Source: an uncultured Micrococcales bacterium (GTDB lineage Bacteria > Actinomycetota > Actinomycetes > Actinomycetales > Microbacteriaceae). Taken from it: a stretch of 10,667 bases of DNA. The position numbers and the translations under genes are program-made. Below the pieces are notes generated by a model that was given only the letters and a program-made list of their open reading frames with translations, did not search any database and had not been told where the DNA came from. The DNA is taken from contig CAINTU010000062.1 in assembly GCA_903853515.1 (NCBI GenBank), positions 1-10,667 of the forward strand. Direction: 5' to 3'. This document shows positions 1 to 6,362 of the stretch, in pieces; within the stretch, counting starts at the first letter, position 1, and each line of letters opens with the position of its first letter.

Positions 1-8
1 ATCATGGT

Positions 9-377
9 TTGAGTCGGCGAGAACTTGGCAGCAATCCTTTGAATGTCACGGCCTACATGCTCCTAATTGATTTTGTTGGTTTTATACCTGTGGCCTTCAT
101 TGGCGCCCGCATAATGAGGCCGACAGGCAGAACCAATCGAGTGGCGGCCTTGGCCTTCGTGCTGGCGTGGATTTGTGACGTTGCGGCTTTCAGGATAATT
201 CGGCTGATTCAAGCCGACCAGCCGGTTTCGATTAGCTCGTTCGAATTAGTAGCAGCCATTGAGTCTTTCTCGAGCTGCCTGGCCATTGCTATTGCGTGGC
301 ACGTACTCGCAAATTGGCGCAAAATTTGGCCTGAAGCCAAGGTGCTTAGAGCCGACAGCGCCTCGGCTAATAACTAA
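9..377 (+). CDS. small three-helix membrane protein, possibly 5'-partial
   Basis: I do not recognise this 122-residue protein. It shows three hydrophobic segments at roughly residues 16-36, 45-66 and 80-102, separated by short charged loops (RPTGRTNR after the first helix), and it ends in a polar tail, so it is probably an integral membrane protein. The start is uncertain. The TTG at 9 overlaps a TGA stop in another frame (TTGA), which would fit translational coupling to a gene ending just outside the window. An in-frame ATG lies at 57, directly before the first helix. The frame is also open to the left edge, so the true start may lie upstream. No ribosome-binding site can be judged from the few bases available. 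The gene converges on the minus-strand rhodanese with a 1-bp gap and no terminator between them. The function is unknown. Confidence 0.55.
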   Translation: MSRRELGSNPLNVTAYMLLIDFVGFIPVAFIGARIMRPTGRTNRVAALAFVLAWICDVAAFRIIRLIQADQPVSISSFELVAAIESFSSCLAIAIAWHVLANWRKIWPEAKVLRADSASANN

Positions 378-378
378 T

Positions 379-696
379 TTAGAGGCTTGGCTCGAACGAA
401 AGTTCGCGACCGCTAGCCGCCCAACCATCTGTGCCACCAGCCACCGAGACCACATCGAATCCTTGGGCTTCTAAATATTCGGCGACGGTTAGTGAACGGC
501 GCCCTGATTTGCAAATGATAAAGATGCGAGCGCCGTCATCGAGCTTGTCTAGGTTCTCGGCCACATCGTTCATCGGAATATGAACGGCAGCAGGCACATG
601 GCCTTCAGCCCACTCATGGTCTTCGCGCACATCGAGCACAAAACCTTTGTGGGCGATAGCGGTTTCTAGGTCGTCAAGGGTAACTTCGGTTGCCAT
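379..696 (-). CDS. single-domain rhodanese-like protein (cytoplasmic)
   Basis: This 105-residue protein is one rhodanese domain with no signal peptide or membrane segment, so it should act in the cytoplasm. The DVRE motif at residues 22-25 and the EGHVPAAVHIP segment at about 31-41 are typical of the fold. The active-site loop CKSGRRS at residues 62-68 has the catalytic Cys62 after a hydrophobic strand and the Gly and Arg residues that cradle a persulfide. A GG...W motif follows near residues 87-92. Family members carry sulfane sulfur as a cysteine persulfide and pass it to thiols, cyanide or biosynthetic acceptors; which acceptor applies here cannot be told. The length is normal for the PspE/GlpE class. 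A good ribosome-binding site (TAGGAG, about 7 bases upstream) supports this ATG. The gene is divergent from a second rhodanese-fold gene 87 bp away. Confidence 0.9.
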   Translation of the reverse strand: MATEVTLDDLETAIAHKGFVLDVREDHEWAEGHVPAAVHIPMNDVAENLDKLDDGARIFIICKSGRRSLTVAEYLEAQGFDVVSVAGGTDGWAASGRELSFEPSL

Positions 697-783
697 GTTC
701 TGCTCCTAATCAAATCTGTGTTCAAGTTTAGAGCCAACGCTCGAGGCGTATATTTGGATTACCGATTACGACAGGAGTTTTCG

Positions 784-1146
784 ATGAAAAAAATTCGTGC
801 GACGAGCCTATTTTTTGTGACTGCCGCGACAGTTGCCCTTTTGACCGGGTGTTCAAGCACCATGGATTTGTCTAACGTCAAAGCGATAGTCGATCTTCGT
901 GCAGCCAGCGCATTCGCTGCCGGCCACCTCAAGGGTGCGGTCAACTATGACGCAAGGAGCGAGGCGTTCATTGCTGAGGTTTCAGGTGTCGGCCGTCACG
1001 GTGAAGTTTTGGTTTATTGCGACACTGACGAATGCGGCGGTGCGGCCAGAACGACAATGCTGCAAATCGGTTTCGACAATGTGATCAACTTGGGCAATCT
1101 AAATGAGGCGGCCTCAACCACCGGCCTGGCAATCGTAACCAATTAG
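784..1146 (+). CDS. rhodanese-fold lipoprotein
   Basis: The frame is open from 718, but the ATG at 784 is the likely start. It follows CAGGAG at a 6-base spacing and begins a clean lipoprotein signal peptide: basic MKKIR, a hydrophobic stretch, then lipobox LTGC with lipidated Cys23. The 120-residue product would be anchored on the outer face of the membrane. The mature part is a rhodanese fold with DLR at 37-39, AGHLKGAVNYD at 46-56 and a hydrophobic strand ending in Cys79. The active loop is longer than in the classical class: Cys79 is followed by DTDE, a second Cys84, then GGAAR. From memory, a rhodanese subgroup has such a C-x4-C loop. The usual C-terminal GG...W motif is degraded (GNLNEAAS). 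It may bind or relay sulfur, or have lost transferase activity. The methyltransferase gene begins 13 bp downstream, which suggests co-transcription. Confidence 0.8.
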   Translation: MKKIRATSLFFVTAATVALLTGCSSTMDLSNVKAIVDLRAASAFAAGHLKGAVNYDARSEAFIAEVSGVGRHGEVLVYCDTDECGGAARTTMLQIGFDNVINLGNLNEAASTTGLAIVTN

Positions 1147-1159
1147 TGCAGCTGCCAAA

Positions 1160-1807
1160 TTGAACCAATCACTCGATTCAACCTATTGGAACCAAAAATA
1201 CGACACTGATGAATTTGTCTATACCAAGACCGTTAATCGATTCGTAGAGGCTCTTTGCGGCAAACTTGCCGTTGAGTCAGGTTCCCGCGCCATTGATCTC
1301 GCCGGGGGCGAAGGCCGCAATGCAGTGTGGTTGGCCAAGCAGGGCTGGCAAGTCGAGAACGTCGATTTTTCTCAGATCGCTTTAGACAAGTATTTGCAGT
1401 TCGCTGCCGATGAGGGTGTTGCCGGCCTGTGCTCGGCCACTTGCGCGAGCGCGCTCGAATTTGAATCGGCGCTTGCCCCTGTCGATCTAGCAGTGGTTGC
1501 CTATTTGCAGCTGCCAGAGGCTCAGCTTGACACTGTGTTGAACCGCCTCGCCGCGACTCTAAAGTCTGGTGGCACCTTGATGGGTGTTTGGCATTCTCGC
1601 GATAATTTGGCTAACGGTTTCGGTGGCCCCCGTGATCCAGATGTTTTGCCAAATGTCGAGACCATCTTGAGAGCCCTTGGCAATGCCACCAATGGTGGCC
1701 ACTCGCTCGAAATCGAGGTGCTCGAAAATCGCGAAGGGCAAATTCAGACTCGCGAAGGGCTCAAACCCTCGACCACGCTGGTTTTGTTAGCCAAGCGACT
1801 TAGCTAA
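1160..1807 (+). CDS. class I SAM-dependent methyltransferase
   Basis: This 215-residue protein is a soluble Rossmann-fold methyltransferase. SAM-binding motif I is visible as DLAGGEGRNAVWLA (residues 46-59), with Ala-Gly in place of the commoner Gly-Cys. The acidic residue closing the second strand is Asp69 in NVDFS. A motif-IV-like strand, VDLAVVAYLQLP, follows the middle of the protein, and a later strand reads SGGTLMGVW. The N-terminal WNQKYDTDEFVY segment resembles the entry region of TehB/UbiE-like enzymes that methylate small molecules. The substrate cannot be read from the sequence. The TTG at 1160 is the only ordinary in-frame start after a stop at 1136 and has no strong ribosome-binding site, so translation may depend on the lipoprotein gene that ends 13 bp upstream. 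Neighbouring rhodanese genes make a sulfur, selenium or tellurium compound a reasonable guess only. Confidence 0.85.
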   Translation: MNQSLDSTYWNQKYDTDEFVYTKTVNRFVEALCGKLAVESGSRAIDLAGGEGRNAVWLAKQGWQVENVDFSQIALDKYLQFAADEGVAGLCSATCASALEFESALAPVDLAVVAYLQLPEAQLDTVLNRLAATLKSGGTLMGVWHSRDNLANGFGGPRDPDVLPNVETILRALGNATNGGHSLEIEVLENREGQIQTREGLKPSTTLVLLAKRLS

Positions 1808-1816
1808 ACCAAAGAT

Positions 1817-1837
1817 AAAGTTGTTCTAATCAACTTT
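1817..1837. promoter_or_regulatory. 7-bp perfect inverted repeat before leuB
   Basis: AAAGTTG (1817-1823) and CAACTTT (1831-1837) are exact reverse complements separated by TTCTAAT. The repeat fills most of the 42-bp gap before leuB and abuts the leuB ribosome-binding site GATGAGG (1838-1844). There is no T-run after it, so it is not a convincing terminator for the methyltransferase gene. It could be an operator for a dimeric regulator of the leuB-ilvE operon, or an mRNA hairpin next to the ribosome-binding site. Chance cannot be excluded for a 7-bp arm. Confidence 0.4.
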
Positions 1838-1849
1838 GATGAGGACCCC

Positions 1850-2887
1850 TTGACCAAGCAAATCAATATAGGCGTAATCGGCGGCGATGGCATTGGCCCC
1901 GAGGTTACTGCTGTTGCCCTCGAAGCAATCAATTTGGCTACTCGCGGTTCTGGTGTCGAGTGGGGCATCAAGCAATATGACCTCGGTGCCCGCAGATATT
2001 TGGCTAACGGCGAGTTGCTAACCGAGCAAGATTTGGCCGATTTGGCAACCCACGACGCTATTTTGTTGGGAGCCATCGGTGATCCTCGAGTGCCGTCAGG
2101 AATCCTTGAGCGCGGTTTGTTGCTTAAGCTGCGCTTTAGTTTTGAGCATTACATTAACCTGCGCCCAACCAAACTTTATGAAGGTGTGATTAGCCCGCTA
2201 GCTGAGCCTGGCGCAATTGATTTTGTTGTTGTGCGTGAAGGCACAGAGGGCCTTTATGTTGGCAACGGCGGAGCAATTCGAGTTGGCACCGAGCAAGAGG
2301 TAGCCAATGAGGTCTCTGTGAACACTGCCTTCGGTGTTGAGAGAGCAGTGCGATATGCGTTCGAACTTGCGAGCAATCGTGACCGCAAAAAAATCACTCT
2401 GGTTCACAAGCACAACGTTTTGGTCTATGCCGGCTCACTTTGGCAGCGAACGGTAAACAGAGTTTCACAAGAATACCCAGCAATCACAGTTGATTATCAA
2501 CACATAGACGCAGCCACGATTTTTATGGTTACCGACCCGCATCGTTTTGATGTGATTTTGACCGACAACTTATTTGGCGATATCTTGACTGATTTAGCTG
2601 CGGCCATTGGTGGGGGCATAGGCCTTGGGGCGTCAGGCAACATCAATCCAGAGGGCAAATACCCAAGCATGTTTGAGCCTGTGCACGGGTCAGCCCCAGA
2701 TATCGCTGGCAAAGGCATCGCTGACCCAACGGCTGCGGTGTTATCGGCTGCGATGATGCTCAGCCACCTGGGCAATCCGGTTGCGTCAGCTCGAATCGAA
2801 CGAGCCGTTGCCGCCGATCTTGCGACTCGCGGCACCGCAAAGCGTTCAACCGACGAAGTCGCCCAGAGCATTTTTGCGCAACTCTAA
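1850..2887 (+). CDS. leuB: 3-isopropylmalate dehydrogenase
   Basis: LeuB oxidises and decarboxylates 3-isopropylmalate with NAD+ to give 2-ketoisocaproate, the direct precursor of leucine, in the cytoplasm. The 345-residue length is normal. Visible landmarks are GDGIGPEV (12-19), LLGAIGDPR (72-80), substrate-binding arginines in LRF (Arg95), NLRP (Arg105) and VVREGTEGLY (Arg129), Lys187 in VHKHNVL, and the metal-binding aspartates Asp220, Asp244 and Asp248, the last two in NLFGDILTD. The dinucleotide-site segment GSAPDIAGKGIADP lies at 280-293, with Asp in place of the usual Asn before the final Pro. The RPTKLY and RFSFEHY context matches the actinobacterial LeuB type rather than isocitrate dehydrogenase. 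The TTG start is supported by GAGG 5 bases upstream. It heads an operon with ilvE and a FAH-family gene. Confidence 0.95.
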   Translation: MTKQINIGVIGGDGIGPEVTAVALEAINLATRGSGVEWGIKQYDLGARRYLANGELLTEQDLADLATHDAILLGAIGDPRVPSGILERGLLLKLRFSFEHYINLRPTKLYEGVISPLAEPGAIDFVVVREGTEGLYVGNGGAIRVGTEQEVANEVSVNTAFGVERAVRYAFELASNRDRKKITLVHKHNVLVYAGSLWQRTVNRVSQEYPAITVDYQHIDAATIFMVTDPHRFDVILTDNLFGDILTDLAAAIGGGIGLGASGNINPEGKYPSMFEPVHGSAPDIAGKGIADPTAAVLSAAMMLSHLGNPVASARIERAVAADLATRGTAKRSTDEVAQSIFAQL

Positions 2888-2908
2888 AACACTAAGAAGG
2901 CAAAACAT

Positions 2909-4003
2909 ATGACCGCAGGGCTCGAATTCAAAGTCACAAAATCTGACCACGCAAAACCAGATGCCGAGCGCGAAGAAATTCTGGTGAACCCAGCCTTTGG
3001 CGTGAACTTCACTGATCACACCGTTGTCATCGACTGGACTCTCGAGGCAGGCTGGCATAACGCGCGTGTCGAGCCATATGGCCCAATCATGATGGACCCC
3101 TCGGCAGCAGTGCTGCACTATGGCCAAGAAATCTTTGAAGGCATCAAGGCATATCGCCACGATGACGGTTCGATTCACACTTTTAGACCAACTGCTAATG
3201 CACAACGTATGCAAAAGTCAGCCCATCGAATGGCTTTGCCTGAGTTGCCGACCGAGCTGTTCGTCGAAAGCTTGCGTCAATTGATTCAAGTGGATGCCGC
3301 TTGGGTGCCTAAACCTGAGAACGAAAAGACGCTCTATATTCGCCCATTCGAAATAGCTGCCGAGAACTTCTTGGGTGTGCGCGCCGCCCACCGTGCAGAG
3401 TATCGAGTGATTGCTAGCCCTGTCGGGCCTTATTTCACCGGCGGCATTAAGCCTGTGTCGATTTGGGTAGCGCTCGACTCTGCCCGAGCTGGCAAGCACG
3501 GCACCGGCGAGGCCAAGACCGGTGGCAACTATGCGGCTTCTTTGCTAGCTCAAAACGAGGGTTACGAAAACGGCTGCTCGCAGGTGATGTTCTTAGATGC
3601 AGAGAGCGCAACCTATATCGAAGAACTCGGTGGCATGAACCTGTTCTTCGTCTATAAAGATGGCCATGTGGTTACCCCAAGCCTTGATGGCACAATCCTG
3701 CGCGGCATCACTCGAGATTCGGTGCTCACCTTGATTCGCGATAGAGGAATCCCAGTTGAAGAACGCAAGGTTACCTATGACGAAGTTCGTGCCGGCTACA
3801 ACTCGGGCGACATTGTCGAGGTTTTTGCATGCGGCACCGCTGCCGTAATCACGCCTGTGGGTCAACTTAAGAGTCGCGAAGAGATTATTGGCCCTGAGAA
3901 CCCCCAGCCTGGTGAACTGACTGTTTCATTACGTCAAGAACTCACTGGCATTCAGTATGGTCGGGTGGCAGATCGTCACAACTGGCTAGTTAAGCTCGGC
4001 TAA
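2909..4003 (+). CDS. ilvE: branched-chain amino acid aminotransferase
   Basis: IlvE is a PLP-dependent class IV aminotransferase that makes leucine, isoleucine and valine from their 2-keto acids using glutamate, completing the pathway in which LeuB acts. The 364-residue protein has the family landmarks in order: YGQEIFEGIKAYR (71-83), LYIRPFEIA (142-150), the PLP-linking Lys203 in AKTGGNYAAS, EELGGMN (238-244), DGTILRGITR (260-269) and the phosphate-binding loop CGTAAVITPVG (308-318). The length and the Lys position match the mycobacterial-type enzymes. The ATG at 2909 follows AAGAAGG at an 8-base spacing. leuB ends 21 bp upstream, and the TAA stop shares its final A with the ATG of the next gene, indicating translational coupling. 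Confidence 0.95.
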   Translation: MTAGLEFKVTKSDHAKPDAEREEILVNPAFGVNFTDHTVVIDWTLEAGWHNARVEPYGPIMMDPSAAVLHYGQEIFEGIKAYRHDDGSIHTFRPTANAQRMQKSAHRMALPELPTELFVESLRQLIQVDAAWVPKPENEKTLYIRPFEIAAENFLGVRAAHRAEYRVIASPVGPYFTGGIKPVSIWVALDSARAGKHGTGEAKTGGNYAASLLAQNEGYENGCSQVMFLDAESATYIEELGGMNLFFVYKDGHVVTPSLDGTILRGITRDSVLTLIRDRGIPVEERKVTYDEVRAGYNSGDIVEVFACGTAAVITPVGQLKSREEIIGPENPQPGELTVSLRQELTGIQYGRVADRHNWLVKLG

Positions 4004-4761
4004 TGCGTTTCGCAAAATTTGCTCTCGCAGGCGAGGCACGCTGGGGAATAGTTGATGGCCCTGAGCTTTTGGTTCTGCGTGGTCATCCGCTATTTGCTTC
4101 AGCCGAGGCCACGGGCGAGCGCGTTGCTTTAAAAGATGTTTTGCTGTTGCCGCCAACTTTGCCCACCACCAAGATTGTTTGCATTGGCAAAAACTATGCC
4201 GACCATGCGGCCGAAATGGGTGGCGAATTGCCCCCAGAGCCGCTGATCTTTTTGAAGCCATCGACGTCGTTAATTGGCGATGGCGAATCGATTGTGTTTC
4301 CAGAAATTTCTGAGCGAGTTGACTTCGAGGGCGAGCTTGCCATCGTGATAGGTGAGATTGCAAAGAATGTTTCGGCTTCTGATGCACTCAGCGTGGTTTG
4401 GGGATACACAATCGCAAACGATGTGACAGCGCGCGACATTCAAGAAAAAGATGGCCAGTGGACAAGGGCCAAGGGCTACGACACTTTTTGCCCGCTCGGG
4501 CCATGGGTTGAGACTGAATTCGAGATTGACGGTCAGATTCTTGAAACTCGAGTCGATGGCGACACCAAACAACATGCCAGCATCGACCTGCTGATTCACA
4601 AGGTGCCCAGAATCATCGAGCACGTTACGCAATCTATGACTCTTTTGCCTGGCGATGTGATTCTCACTGGTACCCCAGCCGGCATCGGCCAGATGGTTTC
4701 TGGCGATGTTGTTGAGATCACAATTGAAGGCATCGGCACCCTAACTAACACCGTCGCCTAG
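4003..4761 (+). CDS. fumarylacetoacetate hydrolase-family protein
   Basis: This 252-residue cytoplasmic enzyme belongs to the FAH superfamily, which hydrolyses or decarboxylates 2-keto acids at a Mg2+ or Mn2+ site. Motifs seen are VCIGKNYADHAAE (59-71), LIFLKPSTSLIG (81-92), the metal-ligand segment DFEGELAIVIG with Glu109 and Glu111, the third ligand Asp140 in NDVTARDIQ, a KGYDTFCPLGPW segment (157-168) and the C-terminal GDVILTGTPAGIG. Family members include fumarylpyruvate hydrolases and oxaloacetate decarboxylases. In Corynebacterium glutamicum a FAH-family oxaloacetate decarboxylase (Cg1458) lies between leuB and gltX, so I favour that activity here by synteny, not by specificity residues. 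The ATG overlaps the ilvE stop by one base and there is no independent ribosome-binding site beyond the ilvE coding end, so it should be co-translated with ilvE. Confidence 0.9.
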   Translation: MRFAKFALAGEARWGIVDGPELLVLRGHPLFASAEATGERVALKDVLLLPPTLPTTKIVCIGKNYADHAAEMGGELPPEPLIFLKPSTSLIGDGESIVFPEISERVDFEGELAIVIGEIAKNVSASDALSVVWGYTIANDVTARDIQEKDGQWTRAKGYDTFCPLGPWVETEFEIDGQILETRVDGDTKQHASIDLLIHKVPRIIEHVTQSMTLLPGDVILTGTPAGIGQMVSGDVVEITIEGIGTLTNTVA

Positions 4762-4784
4762 TCACAAAACTGGAAACAAAAATG

Positions 4785-4797
4785 TTATGACTCATAA
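4785..4797. promoter_or_regulatory. 13-bp palindrome, candidate operator
   Basis: TTATGA and TCATAA flank a single central C, giving a perfect odd palindrome in the gap between the FAH-family gene and the protease gene. A one-base centre cannot form an RNA hairpin loop, so a site for a dimeric DNA-binding protein is the more natural reading. It sits about 95 bp before the protease start. A second, looser inverted pair (AGTCA at 4760-4764 and TGACT at 4788-4792) overlaps it. No regulator gene is in the window. Confidence 0.3.
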
Positions 4798-4817
4798 ACT
4801 TTTTATCGAAGTAATTG

Positions 4818-4887
4818 TTCCCCAACGGAACCACATTGGGCTAATGTTTAGCTAACGGGGAAATGCATTCCCCTTCTATTTGGGGAG
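4818..4887 (+). promoter_or_regulatory. protease leader with mutually exclusive hairpins
   Basis: Four short segments alternate: TTCCCC (4818-4823), GGGGAA (4857-4862), TTCCCC (4868-4873) and GGGGAG (4882-4887). Segments 2 and 3 can pair with a 5-base loop. Segments 3 and 4 can pair with an 8-base loop (five Watson-Crick pairs plus a G-U), and segment 4 is the ribosome-binding site of the protease gene. Segment 1 can pair with 2, which would release 3 to mask 4. A smaller repeat (GCTAA-TGT-TTAGC, 4840-4852) lies between segments 1 and 2. Whether segment 1 is transcribed is unknown because no clear promoter was found. Confidence 0.4.
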
Positions 4888-4892
4888 CAACA

Positions 4893-6227
4893 ATGAAAAT
4901 AAAACAAATACTTCTCGGCCTGGGTTTTGCATTGGTCTTGTGCGCATTTGCTAACGCGCAGGCGGCAAACGCCGATTCACAAGATGGTTCAACCGAGGGT
5001 CAATCAAGCTCGCAGTTTCAAGTCACAACAATCACGGCTGCTGACATGCCAGCTCTTCGTTCGATGTGGGAGTCCTCGCTGAAGCACGTGAACGATGCGA
5101 TTGCTATAAATATGCAGGCTGTAATAGATCTTCAACACAAAGCCGATCTACCAAACGAGGTGCAGTTTTATGGCAATGCGCACTCATCGTTGGTCTATTT
5201 CGGATTAGACATTCAAAATAATCAAAACGTTTATCACCTGATTCTCAATACACCATTCACACCTGAATTGCAGAGCTATCTAGAAGGCAGTGATGCTCAA
5301 TTCGACGTGATGGTTTGTGAAGACTGCCTAAGCGAAGAGACTCTGGCGCAGAAAGTTGCCGACCTTGCACAGGCCTTCGGCAATGTTGGGCTTACCAACA
5401 CGATGGGCACAGATGTCTTTATTCAAGGACTCGAAGTTCAGTCTTTCGCAACCGAGTTTAATGCTTCAGAAGCTGGCGGCGATGTGCCGGAAGGCCTCGG
5501 CATCAGTCAGCAGGCTTTAGATTTTCTTCATGAGCTGAAGCAGAATGGAACCTTTGAGGGTGTGCCTGTCGGGTATTCCGTAGACCCAGACCCAGATGCA
5601 ACGGTGATTGAAGTCACTGCACGTACCGATAGCACCCCAATTGTTTCGGGCGGTCAGCCGATTGGGCAAGACCCTGAGGTTACTGCATATTGCACTGGTG
5701 GATTCATAGTTACTGACAACACAATTGCCGGTATTTCAACTGCCGGTCACTGCGATGGTCAGGCTGTCGCTTATGAGGGCCACCTATATCAAACAAGCGG
5801 TTATGCTCCGCCATCGCTTGGTGGGGTGGCTTGGTATGGGTTGAATGCTCGTGTGGTTTCAAAATTCCAATCAAATTTTGGTGTTTACACAACCGTGACT
5901 GGTCAAGCAGCCCCTAAATTGGGAAAGCTTTACTGCAAGTTTGGCGCAGTTACTGGCGAAACCTGCTCGACAATCTATAAGGCAAATCAGTGTGCTAACG
6001 CGCCGTACACCGGAGTATGGACCTGCAAATTATGGTCGGTTTATGCGAACGTTAGCGAACCTGGCGACTCAGGCGGCCCATGGTTTGATGGTTCCATAGC
6101 GATTGGCATTCACTTTGGTGCCTCTGATGTCGATCATATTGTTCGGTCTCTTTTTTCAGACATGTCAAGCCTTGAAGCTGCGGGGGCGCATTTGTTAATC
6201 GGAGCTTTCGGAACACCTGCCGTATAA
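4893..6227 (+). CDS. secreted chymotrypsin-fold (S1) protease with pro-region, catalytic Asp apparently missing
   Basis: The product is a 444-residue exported protein. Residues 1-27 form a Sec signal peptide (basic MKIK, hydrophobic core, likely cleavage after ANA). Residues 28 to about 255 look like a pro-region, with several Gln- and Asp-rich stretches. The protease domain follows: Cys267 in AYCTGGF, the catalytic His286 in STAGHC, the Cys348/Cys358 pair in CKFGAVTGETC, Cys367/Cys378, and the nucleophile Ser393 in PGDSGGPWF. This arrangement resembles actinobacterial streptogrisin/alpha-lytic-like S1 peptidases. In those I recall a GDVQW motif supplying the catalytic Asp; the matching site here reads GGVAW (310-314), with Gly311. 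The protein may therefore be weakly active, use another residue, or be a binding protein. The start at 4893 is chosen because GGGGAG lies 5 bases upstream and the signal peptide begins there; an in-frame ATG at 4863 would add ten residues. It lies just downstream of the FAH-family gene. Confidence 0.82.
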   Translation: MKIKQILLGLGFALVLCAFANAQAANADSQDGSTEGQSSSQFQVTTITAADMPALRSMWESSLKHVNDAIAINMQAVIDLQHKADLPNEVQFYGNAHSSLVYFGLDIQNNQNVYHLILNTPFTPELQSYLEGSDAQFDVMVCEDCLSEETLAQKVADLAQAFGNVGLTNTMGTDVFIQGLEVQSFATEFNASEAGGDVPEGLGISQQALDFLHELKQNGTFEGVPVGYSVDPDPDATVIEVTARTDSTPIVSGGQPIGQDPEVTAYCTGGFIVTDNTIAGISTAGHCDGQAVAYEGHLYQTSGYAPPSLGGVAWYGLNARVVSKFQSNFGVYTTVTGQAAPKLGKLYCKFGAVTGETCSTIYKANQCANAPYTGVWTCKLWSVYANVSEPGDSGGPWFDGSIAIGIHFGASDVDHIVRSLFSDMSSLEAAGAHLLIGAFGTPAV

Positions 6228-6281
6228 ATCGATTTGCCCCGTTTTGGGCGTGCACAAAGGTCTGCATCGAACGCGAATCGT

Positions 6282-6310
6282 TAGAATTACAGCAAAGAAC
6301 ACGGTGTTCT
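6282..6310 (+). promoter_or_regulatory. candidate -10 element followed by a 15-bp palindrome
   Basis: TAGAAT at 6282-6287 matches the -10 consensus at five of six positions, but no good -35 box is seen at the usual distance. Nine bases downstream, around where transcription would begin, AGAACAC and GTGTTCT flank one central G (6296-6310), a perfect palindrome. A site at this position could block transcription of the pyruvyltransferase-glycosyltransferase gene that starts at 6363. The promoter part is the weaker claim; the palindrome is exact. Confidence 0.4.
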
Positions 6311-6362
6311 AGCGCACGGTCATTTATGGCTGGTCGTTACCCCAATAATGCAAGGTGCTTTG

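Noticed and set aside
749..754. TATATT as a -10 box for the rhodanese lipoprotein gene
   Set aside because: No recognisable -35 box at 16-18 bases upstream; kept only as a note.
1160..1807. Naming the methyltransferase tehB (tellurite resistance)
   Set aside because: Only the general SAM-binding fold is visible; nothing in the sequence identifies tellurite or any other specific substrate.
3986..4387. Minus-strand open frame of 133 codons across the ilvE/FAH junction, and similar long antisense frames inside gltX and the fusion gene
   Set aside because: They lie opposite strongly conserved genes, show low-complexity Arg/Gln/His-rich translations and have no family motifs.
4827..4848. ECF sigma promoter (GGAAC ... 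GTT) before the protease
   Set aside because: The spacing between GGAAC and GTT is about 14 bases and the preceding C of CGTT is absent, so it does not fit the usual ECF pattern.
6236..6249. Terminator hairpin after the protease gene (GCCC/GGGC)
   Set aside because: The stem is only four pairs and no T-run follows, so it is too weak to call.
6296..6310. LexA-type SOS box, because of the GAAC...GTTC halves
   Set aside because: The actinobacterial SOS box has four bases between GAAC and GTTC; here there are five (ACGGT), and the outer TC/GA flanks are missing.
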